From positions 62,001 through 126,000 of the forward strand of contig JBFKQC010000002.1 of the NCBI GenBank assembly GCA_041627895.1: a stretch of DNA of 64,000 bases, written 5' to 3'. The DNA is from JBFKQC01 sp041627895 (GTDB taxonomy: Bacteria; Pseudomonadota; Alphaproteobacteria; Rhodobacterales; Rhodobacteraceae). The notes beneath the pieces were generated by a model, which was given only the letters and a program-made list of their open reading frames with translations, was not told the origin of the DNA and did not search any database. The translations under genes were made by a program, and so were the position numbers. Below are positions 40,277-48,585 of this stretch, one piece after another; positions within the stretch are counted from its first letter, which is position 1, and every line of letters begins with the position of its first letter.

Positions 40277-41548
40277 CTACTCCTTGATGTAGGGCTTGCC
40301 GTCCGCCGCCGGCGGACGCGCCCGGCCGATCAGGCCGGCCACCACGATGATCGTGGCGATATAGGGCGACATCGCCAGGAACTCGGACGGGATCGGCGTG
40401 TTCAGCAGCGCCAGCTTCTGCTGCAACGCGTCGGCGAAGCCGAACACCAGCGCCGCCATCAGCGCCCCGACCGGGTGCCAGCGACCGAAGATCATCGCCG
40501 CCAGCCCGATAAAGCCGCGCCCGCCGGTCATCCCCTCGTCGAAGCGGCCGACCGATCCGAGCGTGAACCATGCCCCGCCGAACCCCGCAACCATGCCGCC
40601 CAGGGTGACGTGCACGTAGCGCGTCCAGTAGACGTCGATCCCCAGCGTGTCGGCGGCGCGCGGATGCTCGCCCACGGCGCGGGCGCGCAGGCCATGGCGA
40701 GTGTGGAACAGATAGTAGGTTGCCACCGCGACCAGGACCAGCGCGCCGTAGACAAAGATGTTCTGGTCGAAGAACATCGGCCCGATCACGGGGATGTCGC
40801 CCAATAGCGGGATTTTCCACGACCGGAACACCGGCGCGTTGTTCAGGTGCCGCATCTCGGCAAAGACCTGGCTGCTGACATAGCTGGTCAGCCCCAGCAC
40901 GAACAGGTTGATGACCACCCCGGCGATGATCTGGTCCATCCGGTAGGTGACGACCAGCGCGGCCAGGATGAAGCCGAAGAGGCCGCCGATCACCACCGCC
41001 GCCAGCAGGCCGCCCCAGCCGCCCAGCACCGACCCGGCCAGCGCGCCGGTGAAGGCCCCGGCCAGCAGCATTCCCTCGATGGCGATGTTGACCACCGCCA
41101 CGCGCTCGCACAGCACGCCGGCCAGCCCGCCCAGCGCGATCGGCACGGCGCGGACCATCGTCGCCTGCAGCATGCCGGTCAGCGAGAACGCCTTGCCCGC
41201 AGTGGCCCAGACCAGGAAGGCGGCCACCACCAGCGCCAGGCCGATGCCCAGCGACAGCGAGGTCCAGCGCACCCCGCCGCGCAGGAACTGCCGCGCGCCA
41301 AGAAAGGCGAGGACCGCCGCGGCGACATGGATGAACGGCCCCGAAGGCAGCACCAGATCGGGCAGCGCGAACGGATCGCGCGGACGCGAAAGCCGGAACG
41401 TTGCGTCGCCGGTGGTGTCGATGCCGAAGACGAAGACCGTGAACAGCGCCAGCGCGATCAGCAGCCCGCCGACGATCCGCGCCTGGCGCTCGCGCCCGGT
41501 GTCGATCCTGCGCGGCCGCGCCGCCGCGGTGTCGGTCGTCGCGGTCAT
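40277..41548 (-). CDS. Nucleoside-type ABC permease (second)
   Basis: 423-aa inner-membrane permease of the branched-chain/sugar superfamily as found in BMP-dependent nucleoside importers (YufQ/NupQ type). Around ten helices; the conserved segment GLAGVLCERVAVVNIAIEGMLLAGAF and the coupling motif TRHGLRARAVGEHPRAADTLGIDV are typical. Start at 41548 overlaps the previous stop by ATGA. Last gene of the four-gene minus operon. Confidence 0.92.
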   Translation of the reverse strand: MTATTDTAAARPRRIDTGRERQARIVGGLLIALALFTVFVFGIDTTGDATFRLSRPRDPFALPDLVLPSGPFIHVAAAVLAFLGARQFLRGGVRWTSLSLGIGLALVVAAFLVWATAGKAFSLTGMLQATMVRAVPIALGGLAGVLCERVAVVNIAIEGMLLAGAFTGALAGSVLGGWGGLLAAVVIGGLFGFILAALVVTYRMDQIIAGVVINLFVLGLTSYVSSQVFAEMRHLNNAPVFRSWKIPLLGDIPVIGPMFFDQNIFVYGALVLVAVATYYLFHTRHGLRARAVGEHPRAADTLGIDVYWTRYVHVTLGGMVAGFGGAWFTLGSVGRFDEGMTGGRGFIGLAAMIFGRWHPVGALMAALVFGFADALQQKLALLNTPIPSEFLAMSPYIATIIVVAGLIGRARPPAADGKPYIKE

Positions 41549-42690
41549 GGCTTGTCTCCGGTCCGGGCGCGCGCCTTGCGGAAGCCCCAGGGAAAGATCG
41601 CGCGCACCAGCAGCGGTGCGGCGATGAAGACGATGATCAGCGCCTGGATGATGGCGATCAGGTCGATGCTGACCCCGGCGTCGACCTGCATCTGCCGCCC
41701 GCCGGCCTCGAGCGCGCCGAAAAGCAGCCCGGCCATCAGCACGCCGACCGGATGCGACCGGCCCAGAAGAGCGACGGCAATGGCGTCGAACCCGATCCCC
41801 GCCGAGAACCCCGGCGTCGCGCGGCCCAGCACGCCCAGCACCTGGTTCGCGCCCGCCAGGCCGGCCAGCGCGCCCGCGGTCGCCATCGCGGCCACGATGA
41901 TCAGCTTCGACCGCATGCCGGCATAGCGCGCCGCCTCGGCGTTTTCGCCGCTGGCGCGGAACTCGAATCCGATGCGGGTGCGGAACAACAGCCACCAGAC
42001 GAAGACCACCGCGATCAGAACCAGGAAAATGCCGGCATGAACCCGAAGATTGGGGTCGATCCATTCCAGCAGCCGCGGCAGCTCGGCGCTGTCGGGCACC
42101 GATTTCGACACCGGGTCCTGGCGCCCCTCGCGCTGCACCCAGGGCTGGCGCAACAGGTAATCGAGGATGCGGTAGGACATCAGGTTCAGCATGATCGTGG
42201 ATATCACCTCGTGCGCGCCGGTCGCCGCGCGCAGGTAGCCCGCGATCGAGGCATAGAACGCGCCCATCGCCGCCCCGGCCAGCAGGCACAGCGGCATCAG
42301 CACCACGAACGGCAGCCCGGGAAAGCTGAACCCCATGATCACCGCCGCCATGCCGCCCATCAGCAACTGGCCCTCGGCGCCGATGTTGAACAGCCCCGCG
42401 CGAAAGCCCAGCGCCAGCCCCAGCCCCGCCAGCACCAGCGGCGCCGCGGCGGTCAGGGTCTCGGACACGGCCTTGAGCGAGCCGACCGAGCCCTGCAGCA
42501 GCGCGACATAGGACCGCCCGATCGTCGGCAGGTCGACATTGGTCGCCAGCATCGTCAGCGCGCCGAGGATCAGCGCCACGATCACCGCAAAGACCGGCAC
42601 GACGACCAGATCCTCGAAATCCGCCCTGCCCCGCGTGGTGCGCGCCAGCAGGCGGCTGATGTCCTCGTTGATACTCGCGCGATCCGTCAT
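41545..42690 (-). CDS. Nucleoside-type ABC permease (first)
   Basis: 381-aa permease of the YufP/NupP type. Conserved GFRAGLFNIGAEGQLLMGGMAA (~100-120) and the cytoplasmic coupling motif RTRIGFEFRASGENAEAARYAGM (~240-262), with ~9-10 helices. It overlaps the ATPase gene upstream (4 bp) and the second permease downstream. The heterodimer with the next gene would form the membrane channel for a nucleoside or a related purine compound. Confidence 0.92.
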   Translation of the reverse strand: MTDRASINEDISRLLARTTRGRADFEDLVVVPVFAVIVALILGALTMLATNVDLPTIGRSYVALLQGSVGSLKAVSETLTAAAPLVLAGLGLALGFRAGLFNIGAEGQLLMGGMAAVIMGFSFPGLPFVVLMPLCLLAGAAMGAFYASIAGYLRAATGAHEVISTIMLNLMSYRILDYLLRQPWVQREGRQDPVSKSVPDSAELPRLLEWIDPNLRVHAGIFLVLIAVVFVWWLLFRTRIGFEFRASGENAEAARYAGMRSKLIIVAAMATAGALAGLAGANQVLGVLGRATPGFSAGIGFDAIAVALLGRSHPVGVLMAGLLFGALEAGGRQMQVDAGVSIDLIAIIQALIIVFIAAPLLVRAIFPWGFRKARARTGDKP

Positions 42691-44204
42691 GCCGCAGCCT
42701 TTCCACCCGCCATGGCCAGGCCCACCGCGTTCCGGTCGGCCTTGCCGCCGATGTTGTCGAACTCGGCCACGATCCGGCCCTTGAACATCACCAGGATCCG
42801 GTCGGCGAGCCCCATGATTTCATCCAGTTCGGACGAGACGATCAGCACCCCGTCGCCTTCGTCGCGGGCGGCGACCAGGCGGGTGTGGATGTACTCGATC
42901 GAGCCGATGTCCAGCCCCCGCGTCGGCTGCGCGGCGACGACCAGCTTGGTTTCGCGCTCCAGTTCGCGGGCCACCACCATCTTTTGCTGGTTGCCGCCGG
43001 AAAGATGCCCGGCTGACAGGTGCACGCTTGGGGTGCGCACGTCGAAGTCGATGCAATAGCGCGCGGCGGCCTCGTGCACGCGGGTCCAGTCGATCTCGAC
43101 CCCGCGAGCGAAATCGCCGCCGTAATAGCTGTTCAGCACCATGTTCTCGGCCACGGTGAAATTGGCGATCATGCCGCTTTTCTGCCGGTCCTCGGGGATA
43201 TGGGCGATGCCCATGGCATGGCGCGCGCGCACCGAGGCGCGGGTGATCTCGCGCCCCAGGAAACTGAGACGCCCCTGCGCCACCGACCCGAGCCCGGTGA
43301 TCGCCTCGACCAGCGCGGACTGGCCATTGCCCTGGACCCCGGCAATGCCGACAATCTCGCCCGAACGCACCGTCAGCGACAGGCGGTCGACGGCGATGTC
43401 GTCGTTTTCGCGCAGGACCACCAGGTTTTCGACCTCCAGCAGCGTCTCCGCCGGCGTGGCCTCGGCCTTGTCGACCTGGAAACTGACCGGGCGGCCCACC
43501 ATCATCTCGGCCAGCTGTTCCTCTGTGACGGTCCTCGGATCGCCCTCGCCGGTGATGCGGCCGTTGCGCAGCACGCTGATACGGTCGGCGATGGCGAGAA
43601 TCTCGTGCAGCTTGTGGGTGATGAAGACGATTGCCTTTCCTGCGTCGCGAAGCGAGCGGACGATGCCGAAGAACTCTTCGACCTCCTGCGGGGTCAGCAC
43701 GGCGGTGGGCTCGTCCAGGATCAGCACCTCGGCGGACCGGAACAGAACCTTGAGGATTTCGACCCGCTGCTGCAGACCCACGGGCAGGTGCTCGATCAGT
43801 TCGTCAGGGTCGACCTCGAGCCCGTAGCGCTGATTGATCTCGCGCACCTGCGCGCGCGCCTTGTCCAGGTCCAGTCGGTCGAGCCGTCCCACCGGCTCGA
43901 CCCCCAGAACCACGTTTTCGGCCACGGTGAAGACCGGGACCAGCATGAAGTGCTGGTGCACCATGCCGATCCCGGCATCGATCGCGGCGCCGGGGCCGTC
44001 GAAGGCGACCGGCCTGCCGTCCATCAGGATCTGGCCGGCGTCGGCGTGGTAGAGCCCGCACAGCACGTTCATCAGCGTGGATTTGCCGGCTCCGTTCTCG
44101 CCCAGAAGGCCCAGAACCTCGCCGCCGCGGATCGACAGGTCGATGTCGGCATTCGCCACGACCGGGCCGAAGCGCTTGGTTATCCCGCGCAGGTCAACGT
44201 CCAT
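42687..44204 (-). CDS. Nucleoside-type ABC importer ATPase, two ABC domains
   Basis: 505-aa tandem ATPase like YufO/RbsA. First domain: Walker A GENGAGKST (~36), LPVGLQQRVEILKVL, Walker B LILDEPTAVL. Second domain: degenerate Walker A GVQGNGQSALVEA (~295) as usual for this group, signature LSGGNQQKMVVARELE and LVVAAQPTRGLD, where the catalytic Glu is replaced by Gln. The gene lies 28 bp after the binding-protein gene. Confidence 0.94.
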   Translation of the reverse strand: MDVDLRGITKRFGPVVANADIDLSIRGGEVLGLLGENGAGKSTLMNVLCGLYHADAGQILMDGRPVAFDGPGAAIDAGIGMVHQHFMLVPVFTVAENVVLGVEPVGRLDRLDLDKARAQVREINQRYGLEVDPDELIEHLPVGLQQRVEILKVLFRSAEVLILDEPTAVLTPQEVEEFFGIVRSLRDAGKAIVFITHKLHEILAIADRISVLRNGRITGEGDPRTVTEEQLAEMMVGRPVSFQVDKAEATPAETLLEVENLVVLRENDDIAVDRLSLTVRSGEIVGIAGVQGNGQSALVEAITGLGSVAQGRLSFLGREITRASVRARHAMGIAHIPEDRQKSGMIANFTVAENMVLNSYYGGDFARGVEIDWTRVHEAAARYCIDFDVRTPSVHLSAGHLSGGNQQKMVVARELERETKLVVAAQPTRGLDIGSIEYIHTRLVAARDEGDGVLIVSSELDEIMGLADRILVMFKGRIVAEFDNIGGKADRNAVGLAMAGGKAAA

Positions 44205-44232
44205 CGGCTTGCTCTCTGCCGGCCTGTCGGCG

Positions 44233-45261
44233 TTACATCCCGACCTTGATCGTGCCGTCGACGATCGCCTTGCGCAGCGCTTCGAGTTCCGCCTTCAACT
44301 CGTCGGGCACATCCGCCTCCATGTCGTGGAACGGGGCCAGGCCCACGCCGCCGCTTTCCAGCGTGCCGACGATGACTCCGCCCTCGAAGGTGCCCTGCAT
44401 CGCCGAGTCGATCACCTGGAACACGGTGCTGTCCATGTTCTTCATGATCGAGGTCAGGTAGACATGGCCCTTTTCCGGGTCGGTGACGTAAAGGTCGGCA
44501 TCGACGCCGATGATCTTCAGCTTGTCGACCCCAAGTTCATCGGCCAGCGCGGCAGAGCCAAGGCCCACCGGGCCGGCGACCGGCAGCACGATGTCGGCGC
44601 CCTCGTCATAGAGGTTCTGGGCAAAGGCGCGTCCGTCGTCGAGCGACTCGAAGTTGTTCGTGAACAGGCCCTCGCGCGAGGTCGGGTTCCATCCCAGCAC
44701 CTCGACCTCGGCGCCCTTCTCGGCGTTGTAATGCGCGACACCGGCGCTGAAGCCGTCCATGAAGATCGTCACCGGCGGGATGTTGATGCCGCCGAATGTG
44801 CCGACGATGCCGGTCTGCGACATGCCCGCCGACAGGTACCCGGCCAGGAACGCCGCCTGGTCGGTCGCATAGACCTGGCCCAGCACGTTCGGAATCGCCG
44901 GATCATAGGCGAAGTCGACGATCGAGAATTTCTGGTCCGGGTTGGCCTCGGCCGCCTTCTTCGTCGCGTCGCCCAGCAGGAAGCCGACGGTGACGATCAC
45001 GTCGCAGGCGCCGCCGAGCAGCGAGTTGATGTTCGCCTCATAGTCGGTCTCGGCCTGCGATTCGAGGAACCGCGCGTCGATTCCAAGCTGTTCCTTCGCG
45101 TCCAGCACGCCCTTCCAGGCGGTCTGGTTGAAGCTGTTGTCGTCGATGCCGCCGGTATCGGTGATCTGGCAGGCGGTGAACCCCAGGGCCGGCATCGCCG
45201 CGCCGAGCGCGAACAAGGCCGAAGCGGCGAAAGCGAGCCTGGTCGATGTCAGGTAGGTCAC
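44233..45261 (-). CDS. BMP-family nucleoside-binding protein
   Basis: 342-aa periplasmic binding protein of the BMP/Med/PnrA family. Signal peptide (residues ~1-27) ends near ALGFTAC; the Cys does not sit in a clear lipobox, so it may be soluble. Binding-cleft segments are DTGGIDDNSFNQTAWKG (~36), VGFLLGDATKKAAEANPDQKF, GFSAGVAHYN and VLPVAGPVGLGSAALA. It is the first gene of the importer operon. BMP proteins typically bind purine nucleosides; the exact ligand cannot be read from sequence. Confidence 0.92.
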   Translation of the reverse strand: MTYLTSTRLAFAASALFALGAAMPALGFTACQITDTGGIDDNSFNQTAWKGVLDAKEQLGIDARFLESQAETDYEANINSLLGGACDVIVTVGFLLGDATKKAAEANPDQKFSIVDFAYDPAIPNVLGQVYATDQAAFLAGYLSAGMSQTGIVGTFGGINIPPVTIFMDGFSAGVAHYNAEKGAEVEVLGWNPTSREGLFTNNFESLDDGRAFAQNLYDEGADIVLPVAGPVGLGSAALADELGVDKLKIIGVDADLYVTDPEKGHVYLTSIMKNMDSTVFQVIDSAMQGTFEGGVIVGTLESGGVGLAPFHDMEADVPDELKAELEALRKAIVDGTIKVGM

Positions 45262-45369
45262 GGTGATATCTCCCCTCTTACGGCCGTGGCGACTGTCTCC
45301 GCCGCACCGGAAACCGGTGGCTGCGGCCGACCATGATTGCCGATTCTAGGGACCGGCGCAGGCCGCGCG

Positions 45370-45383
45370 TTGACCAAGGTCAA
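45370..45383. promoter_or_regulatory. FNR/DNR-type box A in BMP/ADH divergent region
   Basis: TTGACCAAGGTCAA, a perfect TTGAC-N4-GTCAA palindrome, centred 115 bp from the BMP start (minus) and 163 bp from the ADH start. It could act on the importer operon or as an upstream accessory site for ADH. Confidence 0.55.
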
Positions 45384-45465
45384 TACCGGCGCACGGACAT
45401 CCCGGCGGCAAGATCGGCGATCGGGCCGGTGCGAAAGGCGACCCGAAAGGCGATCTTTCCGGTTC

Positions 45466-45509
45466 TTGACCCGGGTCAATGCCGATTTGCGCGGATCGGC
45501 GAGTATAAT
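45466..45509 (+). promoter_or_regulatory. FNR/DNR-type box B with consensus -10 before ADH
   Basis: TTGACCCGGGTCAA (45466-45479, fully palindromic) followed by a perfect TATAAT at 45504-45509. The predicted start at about 45516 puts the box centre near -43, the class II activator position. The box centre is 67.5 bp from the GTG of the ADH gene. Confidence 0.75.
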
Positions 45510-45539
45510 GATTGTCTATATCCAAAAAGGGGCGCCGCC

Positions 45540-46523
45540 GTGCGCGCGATGGTCCTGGAAAAGCCGAAGGCGCGACTCGTCGCGCGGAACCTGCCCGTGC
45601 CTGTGCCCGGGCATGGTGAAATCCGCCTGAAGGTCGAGGCCTGCGGCGTCTGCCGCACCGATCTGCACATCGTCGACGGGGAACTTGCCAGCCCCGTGCT
45701 GCCGCTTGTTCCGGGCCACGAGATCGTCGGCCGGGTCGATGCGGTCGGCCCGGGCGTCGGAGACTTCGCGCCCGGACAGCGCGCGGGGATCCCCTGGCTG
45801 GGACGGACCTGCGGGGTCTGCCCGCACTGCCGGGCGCATCGCGAAAACCTGTGCGACGCGCCGGCTTTCACCGGATACACCAGGAACGGCGGCTATGCCG
45901 AGTTCTGCGTCGCGGATGCGGCCTACGCCTTTCGGCTCGACGGCGACACCGATCCCGTGCGGCAGGCGCCGCTGCTTTGCGCCGGGCTGATCGGCTACAG
46001 GACGCTCAGGCTGGCCGGCCCGGCGAACCGCATCGGGCTTTTCGGGTTCGGGGCGGCGGCGCACATCCTCTGCCAGCTTTGCGTATGGCAGGGAAAGCGC
46101 GTCTTCGCCTTTACCCGCCCCGGCGACGCCTCGGGACAGGACTTCGCCCGCCGGATGGGCGCGGTCTGGGCCGGTCCGTCGGACCACCCGCCGCCCGAAC
46201 CCCTGGACGCCGCGCTGATCTTCGCGCCGGTCGGCGCGCTGATCCCGCTTGCACTGAAGGCGGTTCGCAAGGGCGGCAGCGTCGTCGCCGGGGGTATCCA
46301 CATGAGCGACATCCCGTCCCTTCCCTATGCGGACCTCTGGCACGAAAGGGTGATCCGGTCGGTCGCGAACCTGACCCGGGCGGATGGCGACGAGTTCCTG
46401 CCGCTGGCCGCGCAGGCCGGAATCAGGACCGAGACAAGGGCCTATCCGCTGGACCGCGCCAACGATGCGCTGGACGATCTGCGCGCGGGCAAGCTGACCG
46501 GCGCGGCGGTCCTTGTGCCCTGA
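45540..46523 (+). CDS. Zinc-dependent alcohol dehydrogenase (MDR family)
   Basis: 327-aa enzyme of the medium-chain dehydrogenase family. GTG 45540 (MRAMVLEKP) has AAGGGG 8 bases upstream; ATG 45549 is an alternative. Catalytic Zn ligands are Cys in CGVCRTDLHIVDGEL (~36) and His in PGHEIVGRV (~58); structural Zn Cys are in CGVCPHCRAHRENLC (~90-105). The NAD site is GLFGFGAAAHILCQL (~170). First gene of an FNR-box-controlled operon with the two-domain kinase (17 bp gap). ADHs of this type recycle NADH under low oxygen; that role is inferred. Confidence 0.94.
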   Translation: MRAMVLEKPKARLVARNLPVPVPGHGEIRLKVEACGVCRTDLHIVDGELASPVLPLVPGHEIVGRVDAVGPGVGDFAPGQRAGIPWLGRTCGVCPHCRAHRENLCDAPAFTGYTRNGGYAEFCVADAAYAFRLDGDTDPVRQAPLLCAGLIGYRTLRLAGPANRIGLFGFGAAAHILCQLCVWQGKRVFAFTRPGDASGQDFARRMGAVWAGPSDHPPPEPLDAALIFAPVGALIPLALKAVRKGGSVVAGGIHMSDIPSLPYADLWHERVIRSVANLTRADGDEFLPLAAQAGIRTETRAYPLDRANDALDDLRAGKLTGAAVLVP

Positions 46524-46539
46524 ACGGGAGTGCCGGCAG

Positions 46540-48057
46540 ATGGCGGACGACCAGTCCGAAGCGATCCGGTTCCTGATGACTCCGGCCACCTATGGCGGGA
46601 AACGGCCGGAACACGTGGAAACCCACGGCGCGCATGTGTTTCTCGCCGGCGACACCGCACTGAAGATCAAGCGCGCGGTCCGGTACGACTATATGGACCT
46701 TTCGACGCTGGACCTGCGCGAAAGGATGTTGCGACGGGAACTCGAACTGAACCGCCCCGTCGCGCCCGGCATCTATCGCGACGTCGTGCCGATCACCCGC
46801 GGCCCCGGCGGGCTTGCCATAGATGGCGACGGGCCGCCGGTGGAATGGGTGCTGCGGATGCACCGCTTCCCGAAAGAGGACGAACTGATCGAGGTCGCCG
46901 CACGCGGCGATCTGGACCCTGCGCTGGCGGACGAACTGGGCGGCGCCGTGGCGGATTTCCACATGGCGGCCCCGCTGCGCGAGGCGGACGGTGCCGAACT
47001 GATCCGCGCGATCCTGGACGAGTTGGACGACGCCTTCGTGGGGATGCGCCAGGAACTGGGCGCGGACCGCCGGTCTGCGTTTCACGATGCCACACGCGCG
47101 GCGCTGGAGCACATCGCGCCGCTGCTGCGCCAGCGCAGCGCGGCAGGTCACGTGCGCCGCTGCCACGGCGACCTGCACCTGCGGAACCTGGTCCTGATCG
47201 GCGGCAGGCCGGTGCCGTTCGACGCGCTGGAATTCGACGAGGTGCTGGGCACCTGCGATGTGCTCTACGACCTGGCGTTTCTCTTGATGGACCTCGACCG
47301 GCTGGGCCACGGGCTGGCCGCGAACGTCACGCTCAACGCCTGGCTCCTCGCCTTCGGCGGACGCGAGGATGCGGGGCTTGCCGCGCTGCCGCTCTTCCTG
47401 TCGGTGCGGGCCGCGATCCGGGCAATGGTCACGGTCCAGACCGACCACGCCGCCGGCCGCCCCGGCGCGAACGACGCAGAGGCGCGGGACTTTCTCGACG
47501 AGGCCATGAAGGCGCTGTCGCCCAAGCCGCCGCTGCTTGTCGCCGTTGGCGGCCTGTCGGGCACCGGCAAGACCCTGGTTTCGCGCCGGCTTGCGCCCGG
47601 GATCGGCGCGATGCCCGGCGCGGTGCATCTGCGCAGCGATCTGGAACGCAAGCGCCTGGCCGGGGTCGGACCGCTCGACCATCTGCCGCCCGACGCCTAT
47701 TCGGGCGCCTCGGGCAGGGAGGTCTATGCCGAGATGATGCAGCGCGCGCAGACGCTGCTTGCGGCCGGGCAATCCGTGCTGGCCGACGCCACATGGCTCT
47801 TGCCGGCAGAGCGGGCCGCGTTGCAACAGGTCGCACGGCGCGCCAGGGTGCCGTTCAAGGGCCTGTGGCTGGACGCCCCGGTGCAGGTGCTGCTGGAACG
47901 GGTATCGAAACGGACGGCCGACGCGTCGGATGCGGACGCAGCCGTCGTGCGGCTGCAGCACGGCCGCGACCCCGGCAGGATCGGCTGGACCCGCGTCGAT
48001 GCCTCGGGCTCGCCGGAGACCACGCTGAACCGGGCGCTGGCGGTCTTGCAGTGCTGA
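46540..48057 (+). CDS. Bifunctional APH-type kinase / P-loop kinase
   Basis: 505 aa, ATG 46540 preceded by GGGAG. Residues ~1-320 are an aminoglycoside-phosphotransferase-like domain (LKIKRAV, ELNRPVAPGIYRDVVPI, catalytic loop CHGDLHLRNLVLIGG, FDALEFDE). Residues ~338-500 are a P-loop kinase with GGLSGTGKTLVSRRLA (~345) and HLRSDLERKRLAG. This two-domain family is widespread in alphaproteobacterial and other low-oxygen regulons; substrates are unknown. Its N-terminal half is paralogous to the gene at 34952. Confidence 0.9.
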   Translation: MADDQSEAIRFLMTPATYGGKRPEHVETHGAHVFLAGDTALKIKRAVRYDYMDLSTLDLRERMLRRELELNRPVAPGIYRDVVPITRGPGGLAIDGDGPPVEWVLRMHRFPKEDELIEVAARGDLDPALADELGGAVADFHMAAPLREADGAELIRAILDELDDAFVGMRQELGADRRSAFHDATRAALEHIAPLLRQRSAAGHVRRCHGDLHLRNLVLIGGRPVPFDALEFDEVLGTCDVLYDLAFLLMDLDRLGHGLAANVTLNAWLLAFGGREDAGLAALPLFLSVRAAIRAMVTVQTDHAAGRPGANDAEARDFLDEAMKALSPKPPLLVAVGGLSGTGKTLVSRRLAPGIGAMPGAVHLRSDLERKRLAGVGPLDHLPPDAYSGASGREVYAEMMQRAQTLLAAGQSVLADATWLLPAERAALQQVARRARVPFKGLWLDAPVQVLLERVSKRTADASDADAAVVRLQHGRDPGRIGWTRVDASGSPETTLNRALAVLQC

Positions 48058-48585
48058 CGGCGCGGCGGTTCCGGCCGATTTCCCTCGAACGCGAACGAAG
48101 GGCACGCGCCTGATCGCCGGAGGGACGATTGCCGCTTGCCCCGATCTTGCGACACCGCCGGGAGAGCGCCGTTGGCCCGATCAGTCATCAAAAGAGATTT
48201 CGCAGCCTTTGCGGCAGATGCCGTCCGGCGTACGGACCCGGGCCCGTGCAGTCAATGCGTGGCCCTCTGACCCTCGATCGGGTGGCTGGTGGGATCGAGA
48301 TGCATTTCCAGTTCCTTCTGATGGCCGAACATAGCAGTTCACTTTATTGAGCTATTTCAGATCATTATGAGACGAAGCCGCATCAAAGCTGAACATACCG
48401 ATTCGCCAGATCGCGTTACGAAAGTTGGACCAACAGGCGCCCCAACGAGCACTTCAAGTACGGGACTTGCGGCTGGCTAGTTGCGTCGACCTAGCCCTTC
48501 AGTTGTGGCCAACGGCAAGCGCCGAAATACATCAGGAACTCGGCGGGTCGAACTGAGTGAGCCTCAGCAATCGGCGTCCGGTTGA
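48058..48585. other. Intergenic region, AT-richer, no gene recognised
   Basis: About 530 bases after the two-domain kinase and after the convergent end of the E1 gene. The part around 48330-48450 is visibly less GC-rich than its surroundings. Short open frames exist on both strands but none has a start signal or recognisable protein. It may hold remnants of a lost gene or element; I cannot support a specific one. Confidence 0.35.

Noticed and set aside
40277..42706. Fused 809-aa permease reading
   Set aside because: The upstream half is out-of-frame sequence over the first permease gene; the true second permease starts at 41548 with an ATGA overlap.
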